DNA of 64,000 nucleotides from Anaerostipes hadrus ATCC 29173 = JCM 17467 (GTDB taxonomy: Bacteria > Bacillota > Clostridia > Lachnospirales > Lachnospiraceae). The stretch spans positions 511,001-575,000 of the forward strand of contig NZ_AP028031.1 in assembly GCF_030296915.1 (NCBI RefSeq). The letters are read 5' to 3'. A model generated the notes under the pieces. It worked only from the letters and a program-made list of their open reading frames with translations. It searched no databases and had not been told where the DNA came from. This document shows positions 35,430 through 44,511 of the stretch, piece by piece (position 1 is the first letter of the stretch; the number at the start of each line of letters is the position of its first letter). Both the position numbers and the translations under genes were made by a program.

Positions 35430-35825
35430 ATGCAGCCAGCAACGAAAAAAAGCAAGCAAAGAGATGCCATCATAAAGTTTTTAATGACTCGCAAAGACCA
35501 TCCAACTGCCGATATGGTATATATGAATATCAAAGAAGAGTTTCCTAAGATCAGTCTTGGAACAGTCTATCGAAATCTTGCATTATTAAGTGAGCGAGGG
35601 GAAATACTAAAGCTATCTTACGAAGGAGGAGCAGACCATTACGATGCATGCACCGATCCACACTATCATTTTGTGTGTCAGGAATGTGGAGCAGTCATCG
35701 ATTTGGAGATGGCACCGATCGATGAGAAGTTAAATGAGATCGCAAGTGAGAACTTTCCTGGAAAGATTACACAGAATATTGTTTATTTTAAAGGAATCTG
35801 CAAAAATTGTTTAAAAAATCATTGA
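35430..35825 (+). CDS. Fur-family regulator, PerR-like
   Basis: A 131-residue Fur-family repressor: winged helix (about 15-75, with the TVYRNLALL recognition stretch), the metal segment YDACTDPHYHF (about 72-82), and two C-x2-C zinc pairs, CQECG and CKNC. Its neighbour is a peroxide-reducing rubrerythrin, and both promoters carry related 7-1-7 repeats, so a PerR role is more likely than iron control. Residues alone do not separate PerR from Fur with certainty. Confidence 0.85.
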   Translation: MQPATKKSKQRDAIIKFLMTRKDHPTADMVYMNIKEEFPKISLGTVYRNLALLSERGEILKLSYEGGADHYDACTDPHYHFVCQECGAVIDLEMAPIDEKLNEIASENFPGKITQNIVYFKGICKNCLKNH

Positions 35826-35850
35826 CAAAAGTAAAATGTGATGGTAATAT
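35822..35850 (+). promoter_or_regulatory. Promoter of the rubrerythrin gene
   Basis: TTGACA at 35822-35827, 17 bp, TAATAT at 35845-35850. The -35 box overlaps the stop codon of the PerR-like gene. Confidence 0.72.
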
Positions 35851-35866
35851 AAAGACAAGTTAAAAA

Positions 35867-35881
35867 TAGTAATCATTACTG
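35867..35881. promoter_or_regulatory. Per-box-like operator upstream of rubrerythrin
   Basis: TAGTAATCATTACTG, a 7-1-7 inverted repeat with 6 of 7 pairs, close in form to the known Per box (TTATAATNATTATAA). It lies just downstream of the expected transcription start. Confidence 0.6.
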
Positions 35882-35957
35882 TTTTAAACAAAAGATACTA
35901 AGCCGAAAGGCAAAGCAACATAAATGATCATATAAAGTATAAAGGAGAACAAGAATT

Positions 35958-36503
35958 ATGAAGAAATGGATTTGTACAGTATGCGGATATGTACACGAAG
36001 GAGAACAGCCACCAGAGAAATGTCCACAGTGTGGAGTACCAGCAGATAAATTCAAAGAGCAGGTAGAAGGAGAAAAAGAATGGGCAGCAGAACACGTAGT
36101 AGGTGTTGCCAAAGGTGTCAGCGAAGATATCTTAGCTGATCTAAGAGCAAATTTCGAAGGAGAATGTTCTGAAGTAGGAATGTACCTTGCAATGGCAAGA
36201 GTAGCTCACAGAGAAGGATATCCAGAGATCGGATTATACTGGGAGAAAGCAGCATACGAAGAAGCAGAACATGCAGCAAAATTTGCTGAGTTATTAGGTG
36301 AAGTTGTAACAGACAGCACAAAGAAGAACTTAGAGATGCGTGTAGATGCAGAACATGGAGCAACAGAAGGTAAATTTGACCTTGCAAAACGTGCGAAAGC
36401 AGCAAACTTAGATGCAATCCATGATACAGTTCATGAGATGGCAAGAGACGAAGCACGTCATGGTAAAGCATTTGAAGGATTATTAAAGAGATACTTCGGA
36501 TAA
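35958..36503 (+). CDS. Reverse rubrerythrin
   Basis: A 181-residue protein with the rubredoxin domain first: CTVCGY (residues 6-11) and CPQCGV (about 23-28) hold the Fe(Cys)4 site. The diiron four-helix domain follows, with ligands in [19 protein letters not shown] and [11 protein letters not shown]. The domain order is opposite to classical rubrerythrin and matches clostridial revRbr, an NADH-linked peroxide and oxygen reductase partner. AAAGGAG precedes the start. Regulation by the neighbouring PerR-like protein is inferred. Confidence 0.93.
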   Translation: MKKWICTVCGYVHEGEQPPEKCPQCGVPADKFKEQVEGEKEWAAEHVVGVAKGVSEDILADLRANFEGECSEVGMYLAMARVAHREGYPEIGLYWEKAAYEEAEHAAKFAELLGEVVTDSTKKNLEMRVDAEHGATEGKFDLAKRAKAANLDAIHDTVHEMARDEARHGKAFEGLLKRYFG

Positions 36504-36516
36504 GAAGAATTGATTT

Positions 36517-36551
36517 AGGAGGTATGAGTTTTCATACCTCCTTTTTTTTTG
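36517..36551 (+). terminator. Intrinsic terminator after rubrerythrin
   Basis: AGGAGGTATG pairs with CATACCTCCT, followed by nine T. Confidence 0.9.
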
Positions 36552-36561
36552 CTATATTCCA

Positions 36562-36570
36562 TGCTATAAT
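36562..36570 (+). promoter_or_regulatory. Extended -10 promoter of the cdaA operon
   Basis: TGC directly before TATAAT (36565-36570), 33 bp before the first ATG. No clear -35. Confidence 0.5.
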
Positions 36571-36602
36571 AAAAATAAGACTGAAAAAGCAGGTGAAAGC
36601 AT

Positions 36603-37058
36603 ATGATTTCAGAAGAGAAAGTAAAGATTATGGCTAAGATGGCCAAGTATGAGAAGAATTATGGAAAAGGTGATTTCCGTATTTACAAATATACCAAGAA
36701 AGATTATGTCAGATCGGAGAAGATCAAGACAAGCATTGCCTTGTTGATCTCATTTCTGATCATGACAGGATTGTTGTGTATCATGCAGTTAGATATTGTG
36801 ATCATGAAGCTGAGAGAAGGTAAAGTTATAGTATCTGCGGCTGTGATCATAGGAATTTATGTTGCGGTATTTTTTGTCTACCTGCATTTTACGAAGATGC
36901 GAGCATCCAGGCAGTATGATGAGGTAAGGGCAAGGGTACTGATCTATGACAAGCATTTAGAAGAACTAGAAACATTATATAAAGAAAAAGAGAATGAAGA
37001 CATTAGTCCAACGATAGTCGAGGAGGAAGACGAAGATGGAAAAATTATTGATATATAG
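36603..37058 (+). CDS. Membrane protein of unknown function upstream of cdaA
   Basis: A 151-residue protein that I do not recognise. A basic N-terminal segment of about 40 residues, two membrane helices (about 42-62 and 77-97), then a charged, probably helical tail ending in an acidic run (VEEEDEDG). Its end overlaps the next gene by 23 bp, so the products are translationally coupled. It heads the operon that contains the c-di-AMP cyclase. Confidence 0.72.
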   Translation: MISEEKVKIMAKMAKYEKNYGKGDFRIYKYTKKDYVRSEKIKTSIALLISFLIMTGLLCIMQLDIVIMKLREGKVIVSAAVIIGIYVAVFFVYLHFTKMRASRQYDEVRARVLIYDKHLEELETLYKEKENEDISPTIVEEEDEDGKIIDI

Positions 37059-38034
37059 AGAACGATTTTTGAAATTCCTCACGGCGAGAGGAAGATATAT
37101 TCAATCAGGGATGAGATTCCTTGGAGGAACTGTTTTATTTTATGTATTAGGGAAATTGTTTGGATATACAGAGACCTTTTCACAGCCATTTTTTATCTTT
37201 ATGATGGGAGTGATCAGTGTCTTTATTCCAATATCAGCATTATCACTGATCTTTTATGTCGTTATATTCTTAGAGTTACTTCATGTATCGTTAGAAGTGA
37301 CATTATTTTTTGCACTGGTAGTTGTATTATATTTTCTTGTATATCAGAGAGTTTTTCCAGAGACAAGGATTTATCTGATGATGGTGCCAATCTTCTTTTA
37401 TTTTCAACTACCTGCATGTTTACCAATCTTTGCTGGGATGTTTTGTGGAATTGCAGGACTTCCAGCGATCTTAATGGGAACAGTGATCTATTATCTGTCC
37501 AATATCCTTCAGCAGACAATGAACCAGCTGGCATCAGGATCAGCACATGGGAAGGTCTACAGTCTGATCGCGGCAAGAGCGATCGACAATAAGGATCTGC
37601 TTTTGTATTTTGTGGTATTCTGTCTGGTGACAGCACTCGTAACAGCAATTCGCAAGCGGGGAGTAGCGCATGGATGGAATATTTCAATCCTTGCAGGAGG
37701 AGTTGTATATCTGATCTGCATGTTCATAGGAGGATATCTGGTTAACAATGAGATCAATATCACATCACAGATCGGAACGATCATAGGAAGCATTGCGATT
37801 GCCCTGATCATACAGTTTTTATACAATGTGATCGACTATACCAGAGAAGAAACATTTGAATTTGAAGATGAAGAATATTATTATTATGTAAGAGCGATAC
37901 CGAAAGTGACTGTGGAAGAAGAAGAATTTAATGTTACACAGATCACGGTACCATCACATAGATTTAGTTTAAAAAGAAAAGAACATAAACAAGAACATAA
38001 AGAACAGGACAAAGAAAAGGGAGAGGAAATTTGA
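37036..38034 (+). CDS. Polytopic membrane protein of unknown function upstream of cdaA
   Basis: A 332-residue protein with about eight to nine membrane helices over residues 25-280, followed by an acidic then basic cytoplasmic tail (EDEEYYYYVRAIPKV, ending HKEQDKEKGEE). No family recognised. The TTG start of cdaA overlaps its stop codon, so expression is tied to the cyclase. A role linked to envelope or osmotic control is possible from context only. Confidence 0.75.
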   Translation: MEKLLIYRERFLKFLTARGRYIQSGMRFLGGTVLFYVLGKLFGYTETFSQPFFIFMMGVISVFIPISALSLIFYVVIFLELLHVSLEVTLFFALVVVLYFLVYQRVFPETRIYLMMVPIFFYFQLPACLPIFAGMFCGIAGLPAILMGTVIYYLSNILQQTMNQLASGSAHGKVYSLIAARAIDNKDLLLYFVVFCLVTALVTAIRKRGVAHGWNISILAGGVVYLICMFIGGYLVNNEINITSQIGTIIGSIAIALIIQFLYNVIDYTREETFEFEDEEYYYYVRAIPKVTVEEEEFNVTQITVPSHRFSLKRKEHKQEHKEQDKEKGEEI

Positions 38035-38909
38035 GTAAATTTTTTGATGGACTTGAAAAATATATATATTGGACATCGATTCCGAAGATCGGTCTGAATG
38101 ACATTGTAGATATTCTGATCGTCAGTGTTATGATCTATCTGATCGTCAAATGGATCAAAACAACAAGAGCCTGGGTATTATTAAAAGGGATCATTATCTT
38201 GCTTTGTATTGCATTTGCGGCATATTTACTGCAATTACATACAGTTTCATGGATTCTTTCCAATACAATGAGTGTGGGAATCACAGCGATTTTGATCGTC
38301 TTCCAGCCAGAACTCCGAAGCGCATTGGAACAGCTTGGAAGAAAGAACTGGGTGACTGATATTTTCTCTACAGATAGCCGTCAGGAAGAACTGGAATATA
38401 CAGCAAGAACTCTGCAAGAGATATCAAGAGCAGCGATTGAGATGGGAAAGGTAAAGACAGGAGCACTGATCGTACTGCAAAGAGAAGTAGCACTTGGAGA
38501 GTATGAGCGTACAGGAATTCCAATTGATGCGAAGGTCAGCAGCCAGCTTCTGATCAATATCTTTGAACACAATACACCACTCCATGATGGCGCGGTGATC
38601 ATTCACAACAACAGGATCGTGTCAGCAACTTGCTATCTTCCATTAAGCGATAGTGTAGAGATTGGAAAGGAAATGGGTACCAGACACAGAGCAGCAGTAG
38701 GGATCAGTGAAGTTTCAGACAGTATCACTGTGATCGTATCCGAAGAAACTGGTGGCATTTCTATCGCAAGGGATGGAAAGATCATCAGACATCTGGATCC
38801 ACAGAGATTGAGAGATGAACTGGCTGTCCTGAGAGAAGAAAAAGGACAGAATAAGAAATTCAAACTATGGAAGGGGCGGAATCGAAATGAAAAAAAGAAT
38901 GGAAAGTGA
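38031..38909 (+). CDS. cdaA: Diadenylate cyclase CdaA
   Basis: A 292-residue cyclase that makes c-di-AMP from two ATP. Three N-terminal membrane helices, then the DAC domain with the catalytic DGA in HDGAVIIH (about residue 185) and RHR in TRHRAAVGI (about 222). The start is TTG 38031 with AAGGGAGAGG; it overlaps the preceding stop. cdaR follows with a 23-bp overlap. The usual third gene, glmM, is not here; a glycosyltransferase follows. Confidence 0.95.
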   Translation: MSKFFDGLEKYIYWTSIPKIGLNDIVDILIVSVMIYLIVKWIKTTRAWVLLKGIIILLCIAFAAYLLQLHTVSWILSNTMSVGITAILIVFQPELRSALEQLGRKNWVTDIFSTDSRQEELEYTARTLQEISRAAIEMGKVKTGALIVLQREVALGEYERTGIPIDAKVSSQLLINIFEHNTPLHDGAVIIHNNRIVSATCYLPLSDSVEIGKEMGTRHRAAVGISEVSDSITVIVSEETGGISIARDGKIIRHLDPQRLRDELAVLREEKGQNKKFKLWKGRNRNEKKNGK

Positions 38910-40110
38910 TCTGCTTTTAAAAATAATTTCTGTTGTTTTTGCCTTTCTACTTTGGATGTTTGTTATCAACACCGATAACCCGGTCATCAAGAAGACTTTC
39001 AGCGATGTACCGGTTGATATGCTGAATGAACAGGTTTTAGACGATCTTAATCAGACTTATAAGATTGAATCTGGAGATACCGTAAGCTTTACTGTGAAGG
39101 GAAAGAAAGATGTTGTAGATCGTTTGACGAAGTCAGATTTCCGCGCAACGGCAGATGTATCTTCTATGTCAGATGTTCATGCGATCCAGATCGAAGTTGA
39201 GGCTTTACGATACAAGAGTCAGTTAGATATCGATACAGGTGGTGCAACAGTCAAAGTCGTATTGGAAGATGTGAAGAGTGACCAGATACCAGTCAATGTT
39301 GTGGTGAAAGGAACACCAGCGAGTGGATATACGGTAAGCACGCAGACAGCAACGCCGAATCTGATCTCTGTATCTGGGCCAAAGAGTGTGGTAAGCAGGA
39401 TCAAACAGATCGTAGCGAAAGTAGATGTATCCGGATTGAAGAAAGATGTAACAATGGCTCAGAATGTCAAGTGTTATGATGAAGACGGAGATGAAGTAAG
39501 TCAGGACCGCATCAAACTTGATACGACCAAGATTAAAGTAAAGATTGGATTATCAAGAACGAAGACAATACCATTTACAGTGGAAACAAAAGGAACGCCG
39601 GGCAAGGGATATGTACTTGGAAGCATTGATTATGAACCAAAACATATAGAAATTACTGGAGCTGAAGATGATCTGGAGAAGATCAGCAGTATCAAACTGG
39701 CGAATTTAGATATCAGTGACAGTACAAAGAGTATTGAAAAAACGATCAAAGCGTCCGATATTAAACTGCCAGATGGTATTACATTTGTAAAATCTGTAGA
39801 TAAGATCAAGAATATCGTGATCCGTGCGAACATCGAGAAGAAGACGAAACGAACATTGACGATTCCGACAGAACAGATCGCATTGATCAATAATACGAAG
39901 AATTATGATGTCAAATTTGATGACTCAGAGTTAAAGGTGAAGATCAGCGGATTGCGCTCTGTAGTAGATAAAGTTGTAGTGAAGGATTTAAATCCAAAGA
40001 TTGACATGCAGCTGTACGAACCAGGGACGCATACGGTACAGGTTCAGCTGACAAAGATCAAGAATATGTCGATTGAGAAGAACGTCAGTGCAAAGATTAC
40101 GGTAGAATAA
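38887..40110 (+). CDS. cdaR: CdaA regulatory protein CdaR (YbbR domains)
   Basis: A 407-residue protein with one N-terminal membrane helix (about 9-27) and four YbbR-type repeats outside the membrane, visible as recurring VSGP/ITGA and DxS-G-K-D patterns. CdaR binds CdaA and modulates c-di-AMP output. ATG 38887 lies within the cdaA end and has a GGGGCGG-like weak site, typical of coupling. Confidence 0.92.
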   Translation: MKKRMESDLLLKIISVVFAFLLWMFVINTDNPVIKKTFSDVPVDMLNEQVLDDLNQTYKIESGDTVSFTVKGKKDVVDRLTKSDFRATADVSSMSDVHAIQIEVEALRYKSQLDIDTGGATVKVVLEDVKSDQIPVNVVVKGTPASGYTVSTQTATPNLISVSGPKSVVSRIKQIVAKVDVSGLKKDVTMAQNVKCYDEDGDEVSQDRIKLDTTKIKVKIGLSRTKTIPFTVETKGTPGKGYVLGSIDYEPKHIEITGAEDDLEKISSIKLANLDISDSTKSIEKTIKASDIKLPDGITFVKSVDKIKNIVIRANIEKKTKRTLTIPTEQIALINNTKNYDVKFDDSELKVKISGLRSVVDKVVVKDLNPKIDMQLYEPGTHTVQVQLTKIKNMSIEKNVSAKITVE

Positions 40111-40132
40111 AATATAAGGAGAGATATTTACA

Positions 40133-41062
40133 ATGGATAAGATGTTATCGGTTGTTCTTCCAGCTTATAACGAAGAACAGATGATCAAGAAAACAGCACA
40201 GGTGGTAGGAGACCTGCTTGAGAAAGAACAGATTCCATATGAATTAGTATTCGTAAATGACGGATCTAAAGATCATACATGGGAGAAGATTTTAGAACTC
40301 AAGGAAGAAAGAGCACATATCAAAGGAGTCTGCTTTTCCAGAAATTTTGGAAAAGAAGGAGCCGTTTTTGCAGGAATCACACAGGCAGAAGGAGACTGTA
40401 TTGCAGTAATGGACTGTGATCTTCAACATCCGCCAGAAACACTTATAAAGATGTATCGTTTATGGGAAGACGGATATCAGGTGATCGAGGGAGTGAAAGC
40501 ATCCAGAGGAAGAGAAAGTTTCATTCACAAGATGTTTGCAAAAACATTTTACAGTATTATCAGTGATGCGACAGGAATCGATATGTCCAGAGCATCTGAT
40601 TTCAAGTTGATGGATCGACAAGCAGCAGAAGAATTTCTAAAACTTCCAGAACGAAATGTATTTTTCCGTGCATTGTCATCCTGGGTAGGATTCAAGACAA
40701 CATACGTAGAATTTGATGTGCAGGAACGAGAAGCAGGAGAATCCAAATGGTCATTCAAATCATTAGTACAATATGCAGTGAATAATATCACATCATTTAG
40801 CGCCGCACCAATGCAGATCGTCACATTTTTTGGCGTTGTATTCTTCGTATTTGCAGTGCTGCTTGGAATACAATCGCTTTATATGTATTTTTCTGGACAT
40901 GCAGTTGCAGGATTTACAACAGTGATCTTATTGTTACTGTTGGTTGGAAGCATTTTGATGTTCAGTTTAGGTGTGATCGGATATTATATCGCGAAGATTT
41001 ACGATGAAGTGAAGATGCGTCCGAGATACATTATCTCAGAAGTGATCAAATCCAAAGAATAA
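40133..41062 (+). CDS. Polyprenyl-phosphate glycosyltransferase (GT2, CsbB/DPM1 type)
   Basis: A 309-residue GT2 enzyme: VVLPAYNEEQ at the N-terminus, a D-x-D type CDLQHPP (about residue 94), and two C-terminal membrane helices (about 228-290). This form charges undecaprenyl phosphate with a sugar on the cytoplasmic side. A GtrA-type flippase gene and a YfhO gene follow, together the three-part system (CsbB, GtcA, YfhO) that glycosylates wall or lipoteichoic polymers in Bacillus and Listeria. Confidence 0.9.
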   Translation: MDKMLSVVLPAYNEEQMIKKTAQVVGDLLEKEQIPYELVFVNDGSKDHTWEKILELKEERAHIKGVCFSRNFGKEGAVFAGITQAEGDCIAVMDCDLQHPPETLIKMYRLWEDGYQVIEGVKASRGRESFIHKMFAKTFYSIISDATGIDMSRASDFKLMDRQAAEEFLKLPERNVFFRALSSWVGFKTTYVEFDVQEREAGESKWSFKSLVQYAVNNITSFSAAPMQIVTFFGVVFFVFAVLLGIQSLYMYFSGHAVAGFTTVILLLLLVGSILMFSLGVIGYYIAKIYDEVKMRPRYIISEVIKSKE

Positions 41063-41068
41063 CAATAC

Positions 41069-41114
41069 AAATCCCTGAGATTGGATAAGATGAATATCTG
41101 ATCTCAGGGATTTT
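41069..41114. terminator. Terminator between the glycosyltransferase and gtrA genes
   Basis: AAATCCCTGAGAT pairs with ATCTCAGGGATTT, with T at one end and A at the other, so it can serve both convergent genes. Confidence 0.82.
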
Positions 41115-41129
41115 ATATGATACAAGGAA

Positions 41130-41546
41130 TCATTTTTTTTGAGATTTGAAAACAAGAAATTTACTGATAAAATAATTGACGATCGTAACAATAACTTGTG
41201 TTTCTAACTTGGCGATCATCTGTGGCTGATGAAGGATCTCAACACAGAAAGGGACTCCGCCCACTTCGACAGCCATGGTTACAAGACGACCGAGAACAAA
41301 CTTGATGAATTCATGAATTGTATCTGCGAAGGATTCAGATTTAGACTGAAATACATATAGCTTATTTACAACAAATGCAAAACAGATCGCGATCGCAACA
41401 GAGAAAAAGTTGCTGATCTTATAATCAATTCCACATGGTCCTTTTAATAAAGCAAACATTCCAAGATTAACGAGGGTTGTCAATCCACCAAAAAACAAAT
41501 AACGAATTCGCGAATCATTATATAATTTCTTTATCAAATTTAACAT
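41130..41546 (-). CDS. GtrA-family membrane protein
   Basis: A 138-residue protein with four membrane helices, matching GtrA/GtcA: RYLFFGGLTTLVNLGMFALL at the N-terminus and VNYFISKFLVFK at the C-terminus. Members are thought to flip polyprenyl-phosphate sugars across the membrane. It faces the CsbB-like gene and is divergent from yfhO. Confidence 0.9.
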   Translation of the reverse strand: MLNLIKKLYNDSRIRYLFFGGLTTLVNLGMFALLKGPCGIDYKISNFFSVAIAICFAFVVNKLYVFQSKSESFADTIHEFIKFVLGRLVTMAVEVGGVPFCVEILHQPQMIAKLETQVIVTIVNYFISKFLVFKSQKK

Positions 41547-41637
41547 ATCATATTACCTCCGATAGATATAAAATATTCTAAAATGTACATACATCCAATA
41601 TCTTAAGACATTTTTCAGGAATTTTCAATCCAAAATG

Positions 41638-41646
41638 TGGTATACT
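41638..41646 (+). promoter_or_regulatory. Extended -10 promoter of the yfhO gene
   Basis: TGG followed by TATACT (41641-41646), 48 bp before the ATG. The -35 region is poor. Confidence 0.45.
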
Positions 41647-41693
41647 AAGCGTGATAATGAACAAAAAAGGGTAAAGGATAAAGGAAAAGTATA

Positions 41694-44420
41694 ATGATAA
41701 AAGAACAAAGAAAGTATTGCTATGGAGTCTATACACTGATGTTTTTACTGATGTGTATCGTGGCATTTCTGCCATTTTTTACCGAAGGAAAAAGCTTTGT
41801 ATGGGGAGCAGGAGTAGAAGACGGATTAAGCCAGCATTTTTCAGCATTAGCATATTATGGGGAAGCACTAAGAGAATTTTTCCGTAATCTTCTGGCGGGA
41901 CACCCAAAACTTGTGATGTGGGATATGAGTCTTGGGTATGGTGCAGATATCCTCTCAACATTGAATTACTATGCGATCGGTGATCCGTTAAACCTCCTCT
42001 ATGGATTTGTTTCGCCAAAGAATACAGAAACTATGTATGATTTCATGATCTTGTTACGAATGTATCTGGCAGGGATCACGTTTATCATGTATGCAAGAAA
42101 AATGAAAAAACGAAGTTATGGAACAGTGATCGGGGCACTGGTCTATGTATTCAGCGGATTTTGCTTTCGACTAGGACTGCGCCATCCATTCTTCATCAAT
42201 CCGATGATCTATTTTCCGCTGTTATGTCTTGGGATTGAGAAGATCTATCAGAGAGAAAGACCGTATGTATTTATTTTCGCAGTCTGCGTATCAGCAATGA
42301 GCAATTATTATTTTTTATATATGCTGACGATATTTGTGGTGATCTATGCGTGGATCCGTTTTTATAAATACACCGAAGAAAACAAGATGAAAAACTTTTT
42401 TCTGACGATCTTGAAGTTTGGAATATATTATACACTTGGAATTGCAATGGCAGCAGTGATTTTACTGCCATCCGTCATAGGATTTCTAGGAAATGGCCGT
42501 TACGGCAATGGGGTTGACTGGAAATCATTGATCGTATATCCAGGGAAATATTATCTACTGTTTATTGAAAACTTTATTGGATACGGAAATATGGGCAGCA
42601 ATACGAACGCAGGATATCTGCCGATCGTTGGGATCGTTGTATTATTTACACTGTTTTCACAGCGAATGAAACATAAAAAATACAGAGCGGCATTTATAGC
42701 AAGTATCATTGCTTTGATTCTCCCAATCTTTGGATATGCATTTAATGGGTTTTCCTATGCAAACAACCGGTGGGCATTTGCACTGAGCTTTATTGTGGCA
42801 TTGTTGACAGCAGAAATGTATCCACGTCTATTTGTGATGTCAAAACGACAGCAGATCGGGATCGGAGCAGGAATCATCATATATACTGTATTTTGTATCA
42901 TCGTAAATGCATCAGGAGAAGAAATCCTGAAGAATAAAGGGATCATGGCAGCCTGTGGATTAATTGCAGTATTTTATATTCTATTGTTGATCTTTCAAAG
43001 ACTTGGCTATGATACACAGAAGAGAATTGTGCGAGTGAGCATGGCAATCTTGCTCCTGATATCAGTGGGAGTGCATGGATATTACAGATTCGATCCAAAA
43101 GGATATGCTTATACACAGGAATTTATGGATCAGGGACAAGCATATCGAACATTGAAGGAAGATAATATCCGTATGCTGAGTAAGGTAAATGATCCATCTG
43201 TTTATCGAGTACATGCAGAGGGATATCGATATAAAAACTATGGACTGATCAACCATTTGAATACGATCAGTGGATATTACAGTATCACAGCAAAATGTGT
43301 GACAGATACGATCAAAGGATATGATACGTTGGGAATGCAGTATGCAGATAAATATAAAGGAGTCGATCAAAGACTGGGACTCCTGTCATTAGCTGGCGTA
43401 AAATACATAACAGTAGCACATAACAGTCAGGTTGCAAAAGACGTAAGTTCCAAGGGGGATGTACCATACGGAGTTGAGAAACAAAGTAAAAAAGGAAATA
43501 TCACATTATATAAGAATAAATATGCACTGCCATTTGCATATGCATATGATTCTTATATGACAGAGCAGCAATACGAGCAGTTAAATGGAATCGGCAAGGA
43601 ACAGGCAATGCTTGCACAGATCATATTGAATCAGCATCCGGCAGACAAAGAGATTCAACACAACGAACAAAGAAACGATCCTGACATACAGACAATCTCA
43701 TTGCCAGAGACAAGGATCTCATCTCCAAAAGGGAAGAAATATGCGGATATTACGATGCCAGTAGAGAAAGGCAAGGAAACTTATCTGTATTTTAAAAATC
43801 TCGTTTACCATGGAAAGAAAAATGGAGACGATAACTTCATACTGACTGGAAGAAAGGGAACAAAAGGAATCCTTGTGACACAAAACGATGTACAACAGAA
43901 AATTCATATTCAAAGCACCTTCAATCCATACTATTTTGGAAGAAAAGATTACATTGTAAAGATCAATCATCAGACAAGCAAGGCAAAAGAAAAAGTAAGA
44001 TTAAATTTCTTGTCTCCAGGTGAATATGAATTTGATGATATCAGTTTGATCACAGTTCCTAAAAAAGATGTTCTTGCCAGATTAAAGGAACGCAAGGAGA
44101 ACTCAATGAAACAGATTCAATACGAAGGAAATCATTTCAGAGGAGTCTATCATGCGAAAAAAGACCAGATTCTGTGTGTAACGATTCCATACTCAAAAGG
44201 ATGGAAAGCAACAGTCAATGGAAATCGCACAAAGATTTATAAGGCAAACGGAATGTTTATGGGAATCGTAATGAAAAAAGGAACACAAAGTGTCAGATTA
44301 GATTATGAAACACCAGGATTAAAAATAGGGGCATGCATCAGTCTGGTGGCATGGATCGGACTGGGAATGTATGGATTGTACTTTGAAAAGTACAGAAAAA
44401 AGCTGTTAAATCAACATTAA
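41694..44420 (+). CDS. YfhO-family membrane glycosyltransferase
   Basis: A 908-residue protein with about twelve membrane helices in the first 460 residues and one near the C-terminus, the YfhO layout. Family features include the EDGLSQHFSALAYYGEAL loop between helices 1 and 2 and a C-terminal soluble domain with YSKGWKATVNG (about 836). YfhO is a GT-C enzyme that transfers the sugar from the lipid carrier to the extracellular acceptor. With 40133 and 41130 it completes a three-component system. Confidence 0.88.
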   Translation: MIKEQRKYCYGVYTLMFLLMCIVAFLPFFTEGKSFVWGAGVEDGLSQHFSALAYYGEALREFFRNLLAGHPKLVMWDMSLGYGADILSTLNYYAIGDPLNLLYGFVSPKNTETMYDFMILLRMYLAGITFIMYARKMKKRSYGTVIGALVYVFSGFCFRLGLRHPFFINPMIYFPLLCLGIEKIYQRERPYVFIFAVCVSAMSNYYFLYMLTIFVVIYAWIRFYKYTEENKMKNFFLTILKFGIYYTLGIAMAAVILLPSVIGFLGNGRYGNGVDWKSLIVYPGKYYLLFIENFIGYGNMGSNTNAGYLPIVGIVVLFTLFSQRMKHKKYRAAFIASIIALILPIFGYAFNGFSYANNRWAFALSFIVALLTAEMYPRLFVMSKRQQIGIGAGIIIYTVFCIIVNASGEEILKNKGIMAACGLIAVFYILLLIFQRLGYDTQKRIVRVSMAILLLISVGVHGYYRFDPKGYAYTQEFMDQGQAYRTLKEDNIRMLSKVNDPSVYRVHAEGYRYKNYGLINHLNTISGYYSITAKCVTDTIKGYDTLGMQYADKYKGVDQRLGLLSLAGVKYITVAHNSQVAKDVSSKGDVPYGVEKQSKKGNITLYKNKYALPFAYAYDSYMTEQQYEQLNGIGKEQAMLAQIILNQHPADKEIQHNEQRNDPDIQTISLPETRISSPKGKKYADITMPVEKGKETYLYFKNLVYHGKKNGDDNFILTGRKGTKGILVTQNDVQQKIHIQSTFNPYYFGRKDYIVKINHQTSKAKEKVRLNFLSPGEYEFDDISLITVPKKDVLARLKERKENSMKQIQYEGNHFRGVYHAKKDQILCVTIPYSKGWKATVNGNRTKIYKANGMFMGIVMKKGTQSVRLDYETPGLKIGACISLVAWIGLGMYGLYFEKYRKKLLNQH

Positions 44421-44511
44421 AGTAAGAAGAGATACTGGTAAAAATACAAAAAACATGATAAAATAGCTCTTAGACAAATGTTACAAAAATGTTAAAAGAG
44501 TGGGAGGAACT

